Assembly: GCF_003576645.1 (NCBI RefSeq)
Contig: NC_044917.1
Coordinates: 8,837,596-8,901,595, forward strand
DNA: 64,000 bases
Source of the DNA: Ipomoea triloba
Lineage: Eukaryota; Streptophyta; Magnoliopsida; Solanales; Convolvulaceae
Reading direction: 5' to 3'
Positions 10,545 to 23,475 of the stretch are shown piece after piece. A program made the translations under genes and the position numbers. Positions within the stretch are counted from its first letter, which is position 1. Each line of letters begins with the position of its first letter. The notes under the pieces were generated by a model that worked only from the letters and a program-made list of their open reading frames with translations, was not told the DNA's origin and did no database searches.

Positions 10545-13357
10545 TCATTCTTGATTTTCTTGATTCTGATTGTCGTCAGGTGACTCCTTATCAATCTTCT
10601 GAAATTGGAGGAAATAATATATTAGACGAATTTCAAACATCTGAAAGATCATAACTGTCAACATAGTAACCCACAGCAGAAGTGGTAAAACTGTCAAAAT
10701 TGCATGGGCATAATTGATACAGATTTAAAATTGGAGAAGTAAAATCTAATATGTATGAACATAATCCATACAAAGTTGCATGACATTCAGGGAAAGTTTG
10801 TCAATTTGCCAGATATTTGGGTGGTATTGTATCCCTTGGCAAATATGGTCCAATATTCCTGGCCTTTAACTCTTTAAGGCAGCATTCAAACAACAGATTC
10901 AGCGGGTTAAGTGGGATAATGATTAGTCCAATTCCCTCATCCCTCATGCAAAACACAAGTTTTAAAGTTTACAGCGTAAAAGACCAGAAACCCATTCAGA
11001 GACTCGGAGTAAAGAACAATTAACTCAGTCAAAACATGCAAATTATTAACTAGAAGGGTCATTGGAGTTTGTGCAAAGGCCTTACAAAGAACTACCAGCT
11101 GAACATGAATTAATGATTTTGTATCCAAACTAGTCAACTGGTCATGTGTCATTACACTGGTTAGTAAGAGGGGAGTGATGTTATTTAAGGCTGGGTGAAA
11201 AAGCAGACGGATTGCAAATTAGCAATTCCACTGTTCTTATCCCTCCGAACTTAACAAAAATAATATATCTCTTCTCCCCCTTCTTTCCATACCAAATAGC
11301 ATCAAAGGTAGGAGAATAATGTAATCTTTGAGAAACTGCTGGCAGGTAATAACACAAAAATGAATATTAAAAAGACTTCAAGTAGAAAGTTACACAACAA
11401 TGTACATAAAGACAAACAATTAATCAAAATTCAAAAGTGAATATAAACTTTTAAGGGCATCTGAAGTTCTGATTATAGAAACCACAAAAGAATATTGGAA
11501 GTGTAAATAGAGATAAATCAAGTACATCTTAATCATATTATGAGTTAGGAGCAGAATCTTTGTTTCAAAATTCTAAGATCTGAATTGGATAGGAATTTTT
11601 CCAGTGTCTTTACTCAATTTAAATATAAGGATCACCATTATAAGCATTAGAGGTTTAATTAGACCAATCTGATGTTTGTAATATATGATTTAGAATGCAA
11701 TTTGAGAATACATTTCATCTATATTTGTAAAAGAATTAAACTATATATATAATGCAATGCAATTTATATTAACTTCCATGCAGATTTCAGCTTTAGTTTG
11801 ACTCCCTCAAATATAGAGAGCAAGCTTTGTACCTAGCCAGAAGGATTTGTTCCTAACCTTGGAAAGAGTCAAGTTTAATACTCCCTCTGTCCCATTTTAC
11901 CTGTCATGTTTACTATTCATTGGTCAAAACAACTATTTATTCATTGCTTATTTTCTTTAGTAATTTTTAATTATTTTTAAATTTGATTTTTTGTGTTTAA
12001 TAGTACTTCTAATGTAGTTTCTAAATATATAAATTTTATATACTAATACTAAATTTAATATTATGAAAAATTGAATTAAAAATAACTTCAGTCAAGCCTC
12101 GTTAACCGAATCAGACAAACAAAATGGGACGGAGGTAGTATTTAGTTTTGGTCCATGTTAAAAGGCCTCAAAATATTAAGGGCAAGATTTGCCCCTGGCC
12201 AGAAGGACAAAGATACCTCACTCAAGTTAGTTTATAATCTAGGAAAGAACTGAGTTAAATATTTAGTTTTGGTCCATATTACAATGCCTCAGGAATATTA
12301 AGCTTTGGTGAATGTTACAGCAAATTATTGTGTAGACCATAACAAGAAGTACATTTTTAATATACTAAAAGTACATTATTCGTGTACTGAATGTACATTA
12401 TATAAAATAATATACTTTCAGTACTCAAATAATGTACTTTCCCTTAATACAATGTACATTTTTAATATAATAAAAGCGCATTATTTGTGTATTGAATGTA
12501 CATTATTTGATAGTATGGTCCACAGAGCTGTGTAGACCATGATCCACACAATAATGATTGGAATGTTAAAAGGGCTCAAGCTAGTACAGAAGGAAAGATT
12601 TAAGCATCTTGAGAGTGTTTTTAGGTAGAGACTGGGTGTCTGTTCAAATGATGAATAACCCACAAGACAACCTTGGGCACATTCATTTGACAGCTATTAC
12701 AAATATGGCTATGTTTTGAGTCAAATTTGATAAACCCAATGATTCTACTTATGATTTATTCAAGTATAAGTTGAACAGCTTCAGCCCAACAGAAAAGCAA
12801 CTCTAAATGATCCACCTATCTAAAACCTAGCTAAGATTGTCCATGGAGGCACTATTCAGCATCCCAATCTTTAAATGGGACAGTTCCCAAATTCACCAAA
12901 AAGGTGCAGAGGGCTTCAAATTGGGACAACTTGTTAACAAAACCATAAATGCTACCGTGTTCTTCAAAAAAAACCCAAAAGAAGCATAAAATCTAATAAG
13001 TTGAATCGAATGAAACTACCTAACTGATCAAGAAACAGGGAAATTTTGATTAGGAAGGAGACATCGAGCTCAAATTACAACGACGAACTGTGTTCTTTAA
13101 CAGCATACAACCATATTATAACTAATCTCAAATATAATAAGCACTAAATTGAATCTTCACATCTAGGGTTGCAACCAAAGTGCAAAAAATCACATAAAAG
13201 GAAAGGGATTCGGTATGGGTACCGCTTGGGCGTTGTGCCATTTAAGTCCACGATAAACGTTGACGGAGAAAGTGGCGCCGAGGTAAATGGTGGCGACGCC
13301 TAGCCCCGCCGTGAAAGCCCTGAATACCCAATCCCCTGCCTTGCTCGCCACTCCCAT
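10545..13357 (-). CDS. Small single-helix protein, 62 residues
   Basis: Two exons on the minus strand: 13357-13223 (45 codons) and 10598-10545 (17 codons plus stop), joined in phase 0 across a 2.6 kb intron (13222-10599) with a GTACC donor and TTTCAG acceptor. The product begins MGVASKAGDWVFRAFTAGLG, continues with a hydrophobic stretch (VATIYLGATFSVNVYRGL, about 21-38) and ends in a charged Gln/Asn-rich tail (KIDKESPDDNQNQENQE). It looks like a small one-pass membrane protein; I believe similar short plant proteins exist but cannot name a function. The intron carries a Stowaway MITE and a second MITE. A telo-box-like AAACCCTAA lies at about 13447-13439 on the coding strand. Confidence 0.72.
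11881..12138. mobile_element. Stowaway MITE in intron
   Basis: Terminal inverted repeats CTCCCTCTGTCCCATTTTA and, inverted, CTACCTCCGTCCCATTTTG are flanked by TA on both sides, as expected for Tc1/mariner Stowaway elements. It is 258 bp with an AT-rich interior. A 5'-truncated relative lies at 55690-55866. Confidence 0.9.
12318..12560. mobile_element. MITE with 8-9 bp TSD and internal repeats
   Basis: Terminal repeats contain ATTATTGTGTAGACCAT on the left and, inverted, ATTATTGTGTGGATCAT on the right. GAATGTTA flanks both sides (12310-12317 and 12561-12568), consistent with a Mutator-like target duplication. The interior is built from variants of AATGTACATTATTTG in both orientations. A second copy lies at 55066-55320. 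Confidence 0.8.
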
Positions 13358-13436
13358 TCTCTATTACCTATAACTGTGTATATATATACTGAGCTTCGTT
13401 CTTGTTCAGCAAAGTGTAAAATCCCTAGTTTTGTTG

Positions 13437-13449
13437 ATTAGGGTTTATG
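13437..13449 (-). promoter_or_regulatory. Telo-box upstream of the 62-aa gene
   Basis: TTAGGGTTTA on + reads TAAACCCTAA on the coding strand, about 80 bp upstream of the ATG. The sequence GTATATATATAC at 13377-13388 could act as a TATA box but would leave almost no leader, so it is doubtful. Confidence 0.4.
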
Positions 13450-14103
13450 AAATGAAAATGATGCGCAGCCAAGACCAGAAGTCCAGAACCCTTAATTCAA
13501 CCAAATCGGATGCATTTCCCAGATATCGAACCGGACTAAATGGTTGATACTTAATTTAAGAGTTAATTTCAAGAATGATTTTTTTTTAAATAAAAAAAAT
13601 ATTCAAGAATGATCTATTTACTATTGACATTTAATAATTTTTATCATTAATTTTTAATTGAATTTTAAATGATACGTTGACTATTGACATTTATTAATTT
13701 TTATTATCACTGATTTTTAATTTGACTAGATCCATTGATTATTAATTTTGTTCCAACTTTAGTTTTCCAATCTTCAAGGCTAGAAAATTGAAATTTCATA
13801 TTTTAGACTTCAATGCATAGCAGAATACCAGAAATTGCAAAAAAATTATAATAAATCATTCAAAGTTCAAACAATATCGCATACCTTCAAAGTTCAAATA
13901 ATGGCAAAGACTATAAATAGGGGAGGTGGTCGGCGGGATCGACGCTGTTGCAAGGGAGGGGCAGCCACGGGATCTGCAACCCATGGAGCTTTGGAGGGGA
14001 GAGGCTATACCGGCGTGCCGATGTGGTCTATGGATACATGGAGGTCTGTGGGGAGCACTAGAGTCTGGTGCGCCGATTAGAAATTTAGATTTTAGACATT
14101 TAG

Positions 14104-14109
<6 letters not shown>

Positions 14110-14155
<46 letters not shown>
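14110..14155. repeat. (TA)n microsatellite
   Basis: About 22 uninterrupted TA units at the left edge of the copia-derived region. Confidence 0.95.
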
Positions 14156-14156
<1 letters not shown>

Positions 14157-14199
14157 CACGAACCAAACCGCTCACCCATTGATGGAGTATTAGTCCCAT

Positions 14200-16760
14200 A
14201 CTCTAAAATATATGTTAGAAAATCTAGATCAAATAATTTGTCAATTATAACCCATTTTTTGTGTCTAGACTCGAATCACCACTTTCATAATCCATGGTCA
14301 TGCTGAATGTCCATTTCAACGTACTAGGTCCTTCGTTGGACCCACATGAAAGTAAATCTTCAAAAAATGATGTATTTCTCAATTCAATAATCATGTTCTT
14401 ATGTATGTATGGATTATGAGACTCGTACACTAAGAATTGGTAAGCATTTTTGTTATCTATATAGCCAATAAAAACACAGCTAACGATTTTAAGACCTATT
14501 TATTTTCTTCGGTGATAGCATTGCTACTTTTACAACATACCCCCACATTTCAAATATTAATAAGAAGGTCTATTACCTTTCCACAACTCATAAGGTTATT
14601 ATCGAGTTTTTTGCGGGGTACATTATTTAAAATGTAGTTACTTGACAAAATAGCTTCACCCAACATATTTTGGGACAAACTTGAACTTATCAACATCATA
14701 TTAATCATCTCTTTCAATGTGTGATTTTTGCATTCAACAACACTATTTGATTCAGGTGAATAAGGCACTCATGTATGATACCGTTTTGCGTGCAGTAATC
14801 ACCACTAGGTGTATCATACTCACCACTCGATCACTTCTAAACAACCTTTATTGTCCAATATAATTAAGTGGATTTTCCAGTTCATTCTTATAAAGAAATA
14901 ATTTATTCACAACTTCATCTTTTTTCTTAAGCAAATACACATAACAATATCGTACATTACCGTCAATAAAGGTAAAATATTTATTACCACCTCACGTCTG
15001 TATTAATTTAAAATCACCTGCATCCATATGATTTCATTCAAGTGGTTCTGTTTTCTCTTCAATTGATTTAAAAGTAATTTTTGTTAGTTTTACCTCAACA
15101 CAAATTTTACATTTGAAAAATTTGTGATTAACGTTAATTTAAAACATAGGAAAATAGCCATGTTAATTAATCTACATGTAGAATATTAAAATTAACATGT
15201 CATTGTTTACCATGCCACAAATTAGAATACTCAAGCAAGTAAGAAGAATTAATAATTTTTTTTTATTAATCATGGTTATTACAATGAACTTAAAGAGCTT
15301 ATCAAGTACATAGCCTTTGCCTTTATACATTTCACTTTTAACAAAATTACTTTGTTTGACTTAAAAACTATCCAGAAGCCGTGCTTGTTCGGCAATGAAC
15401 CAAACATCAAGTTCTTTCGCATGTCTAGCATGTACAAAACATTATTCAAAGTTTGCTCATTCCCAGAGGTCATATTGAGAAATACCTTGCCCACACCTTC
15501 AACAACTAATTGAGAAAAATGCACATCCATACATTCTCACCATTAGTAGTCTCAAAGGTAGTGACCAACTCATGCACAGTTGAAAAATGTGTTGAGTTGC
15601 ATCAGTGTCAATGAAACACTCATTCGCGTTGAACCCGATCCGGTCACCTTAGAAATCACAATCAAGATGATGATTTTGGACTCTTTTTTATTGCCTTCCA
15701 CCATATTTTTTGCTTGAGATTTTTTCATGGGTTCTTTGCAATTAGCGGACTTGTGGCTCATTTTGTTACAATTGAAACATTTACCATGAAAGTTGTTGTT
15801 GAAAACACTATCTCTAAGACTAAGTTTTTTCTTAGCACTCATGGTATTCTTGGAGCCTTTGTCATGCTCCACCATGATGGCTTTAACGCCAACGGGGATG
15901 GGGATTTTCTCATCACTTTTCTTAGTAGAAGAATCAATTGTTCTAGATGCATCTCCTTCCACTTATGCTTCTAAGTATACATAGTTCTTGAAATCCTTCT
16001 GACGGTAATAATGTGTTACCGGATATTATTTGAATATTTGAATAGCGTTGAGTACAGTGTTTTCAGTACAATGCTCAGTACACAATTGAGTTCAGAGTGT
16101 TTTTGTCTAAGTTCAAGTGTCGTGTCTCACTACGTGGTTGTGAGTCTTTTTATCCCTTTCAGCTCAGTAACGGAGCATTAATGAGGAGTTGAACATTGGA
16201 CATCAATGCTTGAGGAGTTGAACGTTGGACATCAATGCTTGAGGAGTTGAACGTCGGTCATCAATGCTGAGGAGTTGGACCGTTGCGCATTGATGCTGAG
16301 GAGTGAGGTGTCTCGGGTAGTTTGAACGGCAACTGTCTTGACAAGGTCATGCCAATGGTTCCGGGTCGGGTACCCAATTACCCTGTCACCTTCTATGCCT
16401 AGAGGCAACAAGTGGATAATGGATACCACCTGGAAAGCTTCACTTACAACTCTTCCTTTGTTTTTTATGTTGTTGAATATCATCTGGATCTCTTCAACCT
16501 GACTCAAGACAGTATTGGAATCCACCATCTTGTAATAAAGGAATTGGCTTGAGAAAAATTTCTTTGCCTTGGCATCTTTACTATTATACTCTAGTCTAAG
16601 GATTCCCACATACGTCAAACTCATGTTCCTTCACACTAAGAACCGTCTCGATCAAGAACCTATCAAGCTTGATAGTCGTCAAGTAGAACAACATTTTCTG
16701 TTGCCACATTTTGAAATTCCCTCCGGTCTTTCAGCCAAACCACTTGATATCATAAGGGGT
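14200..16760 (-). pseudogene. Ty1-copia retrotransposon relic
   Basis: Reading leftwards on the minus strand: gag pieces near 16760-16390 (QQKMLFYLTTIKL; KFFSSQFLYYKMVDSNTVLS), a CCHC zinc knuckle CFNCNKMSHKSANC near 15780-15740, and a GAG-pre-integrase segment near 15540-15290 (VEGVGKVFLNMTSGNEQTLN). Integrase-core residues near 14770-14560 (MPYSPESNSVVECKNHTLKE) follow, and a post-integrase piece near 14430-14270. Frames are broken by stops and shifts. Reverse transcriptase and RNase H were not found to the left, so the element is truncated at its 3' end. A foreign insert sits within gag (about 16010-16395). Confidence 0.85.
16010..16395. repeat. Insert with four ~35-bp tandem repeats in copia gag
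   Basis: The phrase GAGGAGTTGAACGTTGGACA followed by TCAATGCT recurs about four times between 16178 and 16300, with increasing divergence. Gag similarity stops at the right edge (16395) and resumes at the left as the zinc-knuckle part. This looks like a fragment of an LTR from another element; the family was not recognised. Confidence 0.5.
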
Positions 16761-18455
16761 ACTTGTACTATAGGGATAGACCTTTGCGTGCCCACATATA
16801 TTTGTCAAAATACTGACAATCGAATGTGCAATATTTGCATCATTCACCACATTGTTACCATTTCCAACATTGTTATCTTGAACGTGAGTGAAACCCATTG
16901 ATTTTATCAAATTTTTAATTTTAAGCTTGTTGGGAAATTTTCACAAAAGTTCAAATAAAATATTTTCCAACAAATTCAAATCCACAATAACAATGAAAGT
17001 CAAAGGTGTGTGGTACTTGTTGGTGTAAATCTTTGAAAATGGAAAAAATAAACCTACGTAAGGTTATTATTTCTGGAAAAACAAGAAGGACGAAAGGATG
17101 ATGATTTGGGTAGGTTGCAAGTACGAGTCGAGTTTCACCCTCTTCTTAAAACCTTATTTACCGCCTCCCAAGGTGCTAGGAGCGTTGCGGTCTAGGCTTC
17201 CCAAGATAAAACGTACTACGATTATAAGTGTTGAGCACTTAAACTTAGAACCAGGTGAACTAGAGCGTGAGATGAAGCACATATGGTTAGAAAGAAAGGA
17301 AGAGCAGAGTTTCAAAGTAAATATGTTCTGTCACTTCTGTGTGTTGTGCGTAAAATGTTACTACTCAACCTGAGTATATATAGGAGGAGAGGAATTAATA
17401 ACACATTAAACATGACATTTAAAAACATAGTGGAGGAGAGGAATTAATAACACATTAAACATGACATTTAAAAACCATAGTGTAACCTTCGAAACATCAG
17501 CACGTACACAGATTTGATTTGCACCCCTCTTGCTCGCGAAAAGAAACATCCTATACAAGTCAATATGCCTTAAAAAGACTCTTGTATAAATAGTGGTGCA
17601 AACCCACTTTTCTAACCAATGTGGGACAAAAGCTGTTTTTCCCAAGCAATTTCATATCAAATGGGTCTACTTTGACAACCAATTTTTCATTCACCCATTA
17701 TCTATTTTGAGCATACAATATATCAATCTCTTTATCTAACTATGAAGAACCAGAATCCACTTTGACCCGACCCAAATTGAATGTGGACCCCACATATAAT
17801 TGTACCACAAAATAGCCATTTAAAATGCCATTTTATGCTATTTTTTCCATCAATACTCACACGTTCTTTAAACTCGATTTGCTTCATCTCGAGGGCGATA
17901 GGAGATTTGAAGCATTGGTTTTCTATGATATAATGGATTCTATGTAAATATTTGAGCACTCAAATATAAACATATCAACGAACTTGAACCAAAGTGAACA
18001 ATTCAAATTTTCAATAGAAGTGTTAGGTTGAAACAATAGGATTTGAGAGAATTTTGAGAGAGAGAGAGAGAGAGAGAAAATTAGAATTTTGAAGTCTCAA
18101 AAAGCACTTTTACATTATGCCCAACACAAGATATTTATAAGAGAATAAAATTCATTAGCATTTGTGATATTCAAAATTGAATTTAAAATTGAAACACGTA
18201 ACTCCCATATGTAGCAAATTCATCATAATAAATTTGATATTACAAAGTTAATTCTAAAATAAATTAGAATTACTCATAATTAATTCCTAAAACTAATTAG
18301 AACTAACTTATAATTTCCTATATGTTGCATCACTAGGAGATATAACAAAAGTTTGAGAACAGCACGGAACTGACAAACAATAAGGCTTTCCACAAAAACC
18401 TCTATTGCTTAATAGTAAATGTTTGCAACATTTAATGTTCGACAACAAAGGTTTC

Positions 18456-19240
18456 TGATGGTGATTATTCCTCGATAGTCGTGCATGAATTATGGTCGGA
18501 AGTATACCCATTACGTGAGTAGAGCTCGGACCTACCCTCGCCGACCCCTCACGATCGTCCTCCCAACCATCTCAGTTCCCGAGCTCCTTTGGAGGGCAGC
18601 GTACAGAGGTGCTCCGACAATCATCGTGTCCCGGCCTAATCAGGTCGGGACCGACCTTCCGACCTAGTTCCAATAGTAGAATACAGTACGTTAAGGAATA
18701 TTAGAGCACGAGGATTATTCCCTAATATCCATGCATGAATGATGGTCAGAAGTAAACCCAATACGTGAGTGGAGCTCGGACTGACCCTCGCCGACCCGTC
18801 ACGATCATCCTCTCGACCATCTCAGTTCTTGAGCTCCTTTGGAGGGCAGCGTGCGCAGGTGCTCCAGCAATCATCGTGTCCCGCCCTAAATCAGGTCGGG
18901 ACTGACCTACTAACCTAGTTCCACCAGTAGAATACAATACCCTCAGGAAGATTAGGGCACGCGGTGAAGCCCCCTTGGGCCTCGGCCTGAGCCTATGCCT
19001 AGGTTCCACGTGCCGTACATGCCGCGAGATTGGGACTTGTTCCCTTCTCTTCCCTATAAATACCGTATTTATTACTAAGGATGGGATTTTGGCTACTCAT
19101 ATACGCTAATTATATGCTTGGGAACCTTTGACCCACTGTCACGTATTTTGAGTTCCATAACTTAAACCAACAAGCAGACTAGGTAAATGGATTGTAACCG
19201 GAACTGACCCTAACACCGTACCTCGTAGTTAATACCGTCA
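18456..19240. mobile_element. Solo LTR with 5-bp TSD
   Basis: The 785-bp segment begins TGATGG, ends CCGTCA and is flanked by GTTTC on both sides (18451-18455, 19241-19245). On removal, the interrupted host repeat becomes continuous with its sister copy at 19930-20105, which confirms the insertion. It is GC-rich compared with its surroundings and includes CCCTATAAATACCG near 19053, a plausible LTR TATA box. It contains a roughly 245-bp tandem duplication (about 18465-18705 and 18710-18945). Coding-like frames inside are artefacts of this composition. Confidence 0.88.
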
Positions 19241-19754
19241 GTTTCAAACATTTACTACTCGACAATAAGGTTTGCAACCTTTATTGCTCGACAACAAGGC
19301 TCGTAATGTTCACTATTCATTAGCTTCTACTTCTTTTGAGAAAAATTTGGCAAAATCTTAACTTATCTGGCTAGTGGCTACCAATTTTCATGTGAACACT
19401 TCAAATTTTAATAGAAGTGTTGCCTTACAAAGGATTAAAGAGAATTTTGAGAGAGAGAAAATTAGAATTTTGATATCTCAAAAATAACTTTTACATTCTA
19501 CCCAACACAAGATATTTATAAGAGAATAAAATTCATTAGTATTCGTGGCATTCAAAAATTGAATTTAAAATTTAAACATATAACTCTCATAACTAGCAAA
19601 TTAATTAGAATAATTTTGATATTACAAAGTTAATTCTTAGATAAATTAGAATTAATCATAATTAATTCCTAAAACTTATTAGAATTAATTCACAATTTCC
19701 ATTATGTTGCATCATTAAGAGTAGCGAATTAAAGGAGATACAACACAAGTTTGA

Positions 19755-19875
19755 GAATAACACCGAATCAACGAGTGGCAAGGCTAACCCAATGGGGTAG
19801 CTCAAGTAGCAAGTGAGCTCTCTTTGTGGGGAGGAATTTCGGGATAACCCGGGTTTAATTCCCACAAGTGACGAT
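19755..19875 (+). mobile_element. SINE-like insertion
   Basis: GGGTAGCTCAAGTAGCAAGT (A-box-like) is followed by ACCCGGGTTTAATTCCCAC (B-box-like), as in tRNA-derived SINEs. It interrupts module X relative to the sister copy. Its right part (19876-19945, GACCCTGGACCGTCCAG) may belong to it. Confidence 0.5.
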
Positions 19876-20560
19876 TCCTCCTGGGCCGCCAGCTCCTGTG
19901 CCTCTCGGAGCGAACATTGGTGGACCCTGGACCGTCCAGTTTGCAGAACCTTCATTGTTCGACAACAAATGTTTTAACCCTTTACTACTCGATAGTAAAG
20001 TTTGCAACCTTCATTGCTTGAGAGCAAGGCTCACACTATTCACTATTCAACAACTTCTACTTTTTTGAGAAAAATTTTGGCAAAATCTTAACTTGTCTGG
20101 GCTACCAATTTTACGAACACTCAACACACTAGAGTTGTGGGTGCACATGAGTCCTAGCTTTTTGGACTCATTTTGATATTTGATTTGCAAACCTCCCCTT
20201 GCGCGCTTGAGAGAGTTTCTATGTTACACAATTTAAACTCTTTTAAATGTCTATTTGTATTTATACTAGTGCAAAACCACATCCATTTTCAATGTGAGAT
20301 AAAGGCGCTTAAAAATCCTTCCGAACCTACTTATTTTCTTAACTCAAATGTGCATACTTTGACAATCAATTTTTCATGACCCATTATCTATTTTGAGCAT
20401 ATAATGTATCAAATTAAATATCTTACTTAGGAGAACCCAAATCCACTTTGCTCCAACCTAAATGGAAGTTAACCCCACTCAAAATAATCACTTTAAATAT
20501 TATTTTAATTAATTTTTCCAATAATATAAACTAAGCTAGATTCATAATAGATCAAGTAAT

Positions 20561-22740
20561 GAATGTGGATGACACTCAATCTGATCTAATGGTGAAATAT
20601 TCATACCAAACATCATTAAGAAAAGAAAAGAAAAAAAAAATTCTTCTCCAACTCTCAAGAGTTTTGGATTCACCAAACAGGAAAATCTTGAGTACTTACG
20701 AACATATTTGATTATTTGGTGGTTATAATTTCTTGTCAGAATTTCTCACCGCTTGTTCATTCACTTAACCTATTATTATACCTTGGAAGAATCAAACAAA
20801 TGAATTAATCTTAATAAATGCAAACAATTGATATATATTGCCTTCACAACTCATAGAATTGAGTGAAATGATGTGATAATGTGAAAATATATAATTCGTC
20901 ACTCGTGTTGAAAAATGTGAATTAATCTCATTCATTTATTTAGATTTATCAACGAATGACGGAAAAGTACAGAAAAATGGGGTGTCATCCCTGTTTACGA
21001 ATGTGCATTTGAAAATATTTATAGGACGAGAATTCACGGATAACTGACAGTACACTCAGATTCTAAAATTAGATGGTGGAGCCAAAAATCTTATTCAGTG
21101 AGAACAAAAAAATCAGTTCGAAACATGATTTTAATATGAAAACACATATTAATTAAGCTAACCTCCAATACAAATACTAAAATTCAAACACAATTAGAAA
21201 ACCAAACTAACATGACTACAATTCCCCACAATTAAGAACAACTTAAAGAATCAAGCTTTATAATACATGATGGATGCCCTCGACTGGGGTACCCGACCCG
21301 AAGGGTCCCGGTATTTAGAGACCGCCAACTGGCTAGATCTTTTCAGCTTGTGGCCCGACTGATGCAGGCAATCGAAAGGCGATGTCCGACTGGGTGCGCC
21401 TTCATGACTTTTCATATTTTTAGTAAGGCATTTTTGTCTTTTCATATTTTTCTTTTGTTATTTTTCAGTTTTAACCGGTTTAATTGGTTTAGAATTATGT
21501 GTGTTGGTAGGATGGGATTATTAAAACCTAGAATAGTCCCATAATTTTTGAAATGAGGAAATTTAACTCTTTTTTTTTTAAGTACTACCGACTCTATTAC
21601 AATGTAATATCTGGATTACACTCCCACATGGATTACATATTGCATAACACCCATGGATTACAAATTAAATTTATAAAAATTCATATATATGTGTATAAAA
21701 ATATACTACAAGAATTATTGAAACCTACTTTTTGTATAAATTCTTCTTAAAAATGGCAAGACATGTAGGGGCTGGCTAGCTGTTGCTCATAGGGCCTGTA
21801 TATAGGAATTTATGGTGAATAATGATATCATACCCTATGCCTGATGGATTTGTCTATTGTCTCTTAGGGATAGGTTAGGTTTTCATTTCAATCCTAGGGA
21901 TCGGAAATTAAAGGACAGAACCAATCAATCTTTTTCATGGGATTGGTATTGATGATAGGAGGATCAAGGATGTTACTATGAAAATAACCTTTGGATTCTA
22001 ATGCATACTTAAATGCATATTGTCGTTGACATTATTTGTTCACTTGAACATAGAATTTTGGGGTGAACAAAATGCACCCCAATTTTTCATCCGATTTGAA
22101 TTCTGAATTACTATGCGGCGTGGATATTTGACCTGAAAAGTGGAAATAGGTAAAATTCGTGTGAAAGACTTATTGCGTTGTTTGGGTTGGAGGCATATTT
22201 TTTGTCCCGATCAGTTTAAAAATGACATTACCTCTTTTTTTTTTGTGCACGGAGTCATCACCTCCTCCTGTGCACATGATTTACCCCAAAGAAAATCTTA
22301 TTTAGTACATATCACTATTGATTTAAATATGTTAACAAGGCACACAAAATAATTATGATCTACTCCGATCAATTATCTTCTCGAACAATTTTTACCTAAA
22401 GAAGAGTTCTTATTTGAGTATAAATCTTACATTATCAGCTAGGTTTAATTGGACTACAATACTTTCTTTGTAATATTTTTACATCTATCTATGAAATATT
22501 ATTACGTTTAGTTGGTTTTAGACATTTGAGTGTGCACAAAAGGGCCTACCCTAGCACACATATTCAATTACCCCTTGTATGTAGGTGCTCACCAATTTAG
22601 CCCTTGATGCACACAATGACACAATTCTATAGCATAGGACAATTAATACCCACTTCCTGTATACTATGTGCCCTATTGTGCATTTCCCCAATAAATGCAA
22701 CACAAAATAACCTACCCAAATGCACGCCAGTAAGAATATG
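20561..22740. other. Intergenic, unclassified repeats
   Basis: A GC-richer patch at 21270-21400 (GGGTACCCGACCCGAAGGGT) looks like an LTR fragment. 21571-21660 has a T-run plus CCGACTCTATTACAATGTAA, matching the tail of the SINE-like elements on the minus strand. The rest is AT-rich with no gene recognised. Confidence 0.4.
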
Positions 22741-22744
22741 AAAC

Positions 22745-23475
22745 ATTATGAAGTTAACTTAAAGCCATTCACAATAGAGCAATTTTCACGATTTTTTAAA
22801 AAATTTATGCCATATTAGAAGAGAGAGAAAGAGAGGCAAGTGAGAGAAGATAAAAATTACTCTTGTAAATATGAGATTTTTTGTACAAAGTGAGGTCCAC
22901 CAACAATAAATGCCAGTTGTCTGTCTTCGCGTGAGAGTGCGCCACGGGCACGTGCACTGCACGGCCCGCTGGGCAGGTTTCTACCCCTGTTTGCAATTTT
23001 TTTTTTTTTTTTGAAATCAGATTTGGTGTTTGGTTCATGGAATTCATTTTTCATTGGAAAATGAATTATTCAAATTTGATGAAAACAAAATCCTTAGTTG
23101 GACCAAGGATTTTATTTTCCATGGAAGATGGGAAGAAAAAATGATATGGTTTGACTATTTTACCCTTGATTTATTTTTTAATTATATTACTATTATTAAT
23201 TTGTAGGGGCATATAGGTTTTTATAATTGTTATTCCTTACAATTCCAAATCTAACCAAACAAAAAAATTAGTATTCCAAGTAATTTTTTTCACCAACCAA
23301 ACAATGAAATTCATCTTCCTAGTAATTAATTTTCCATGGAATTTGAATTTCATTTCCTTTAAAATATTTTCCGTGAAACAAACGGGCCCTTAATTTAAAA
23401 AAAAATAGAAAAAAATTAATTATAAAAAAAAAAAAAAACCAGGCACCACGCATAGCAATTTTTTCAACATTGCTA
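22745..23475. mobile_element. Two nested MITE-like elements
   Basis: An outer element begins near 22748 (GCCATTCACAATAGAGCAAT), with GC-rich interior text resembling the element at 60070-60425. Within it, 23025-23391 has ends GTTTGGTTCATGGAA and, inverted, GTTTGTTTCACGGAA and interior inverted segments, in the style of hAT MITEs. Target duplications were not confirmed. Confidence 0.5.

Larger units (their letters stand above)
17385..20560. repeat. Array of diverged LTR-like units
   Basis: Two module types repeat. Module X is at 17995-18455 plus 19246-19380 (interrupted by the solo LTR) and again at 19390-20105. It is marked by CCCAACACAAGATATTTATA, TTGATATTACAAAGTTAATT and GGCAAAATCTTAACTT. 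Module Y is at about 17640-17860 and 20340-20525, marked by CCATTATCTATTTTGAGCAT. The order is Y-X-X-Y. A 50-bp direct duplication (GGAGAGGAATTAATAACACA) lies at 17383-17475. They probably derive from copia LTRs next to the gag relic, but terminal TG/CA ends and target duplications were not resolved. Confidence 0.6.

Noticed and set aside
13856..14179. Open frames running through the (TA)n tract
   Set aside because: Tyr/Ile repeats come from the microsatellite; there is no domain and no conserved start.
18485..19009. GC-rich open frames on both strands
   Set aside because: They lie wholly inside the solo LTR and its tandem duplication and follow its composition.
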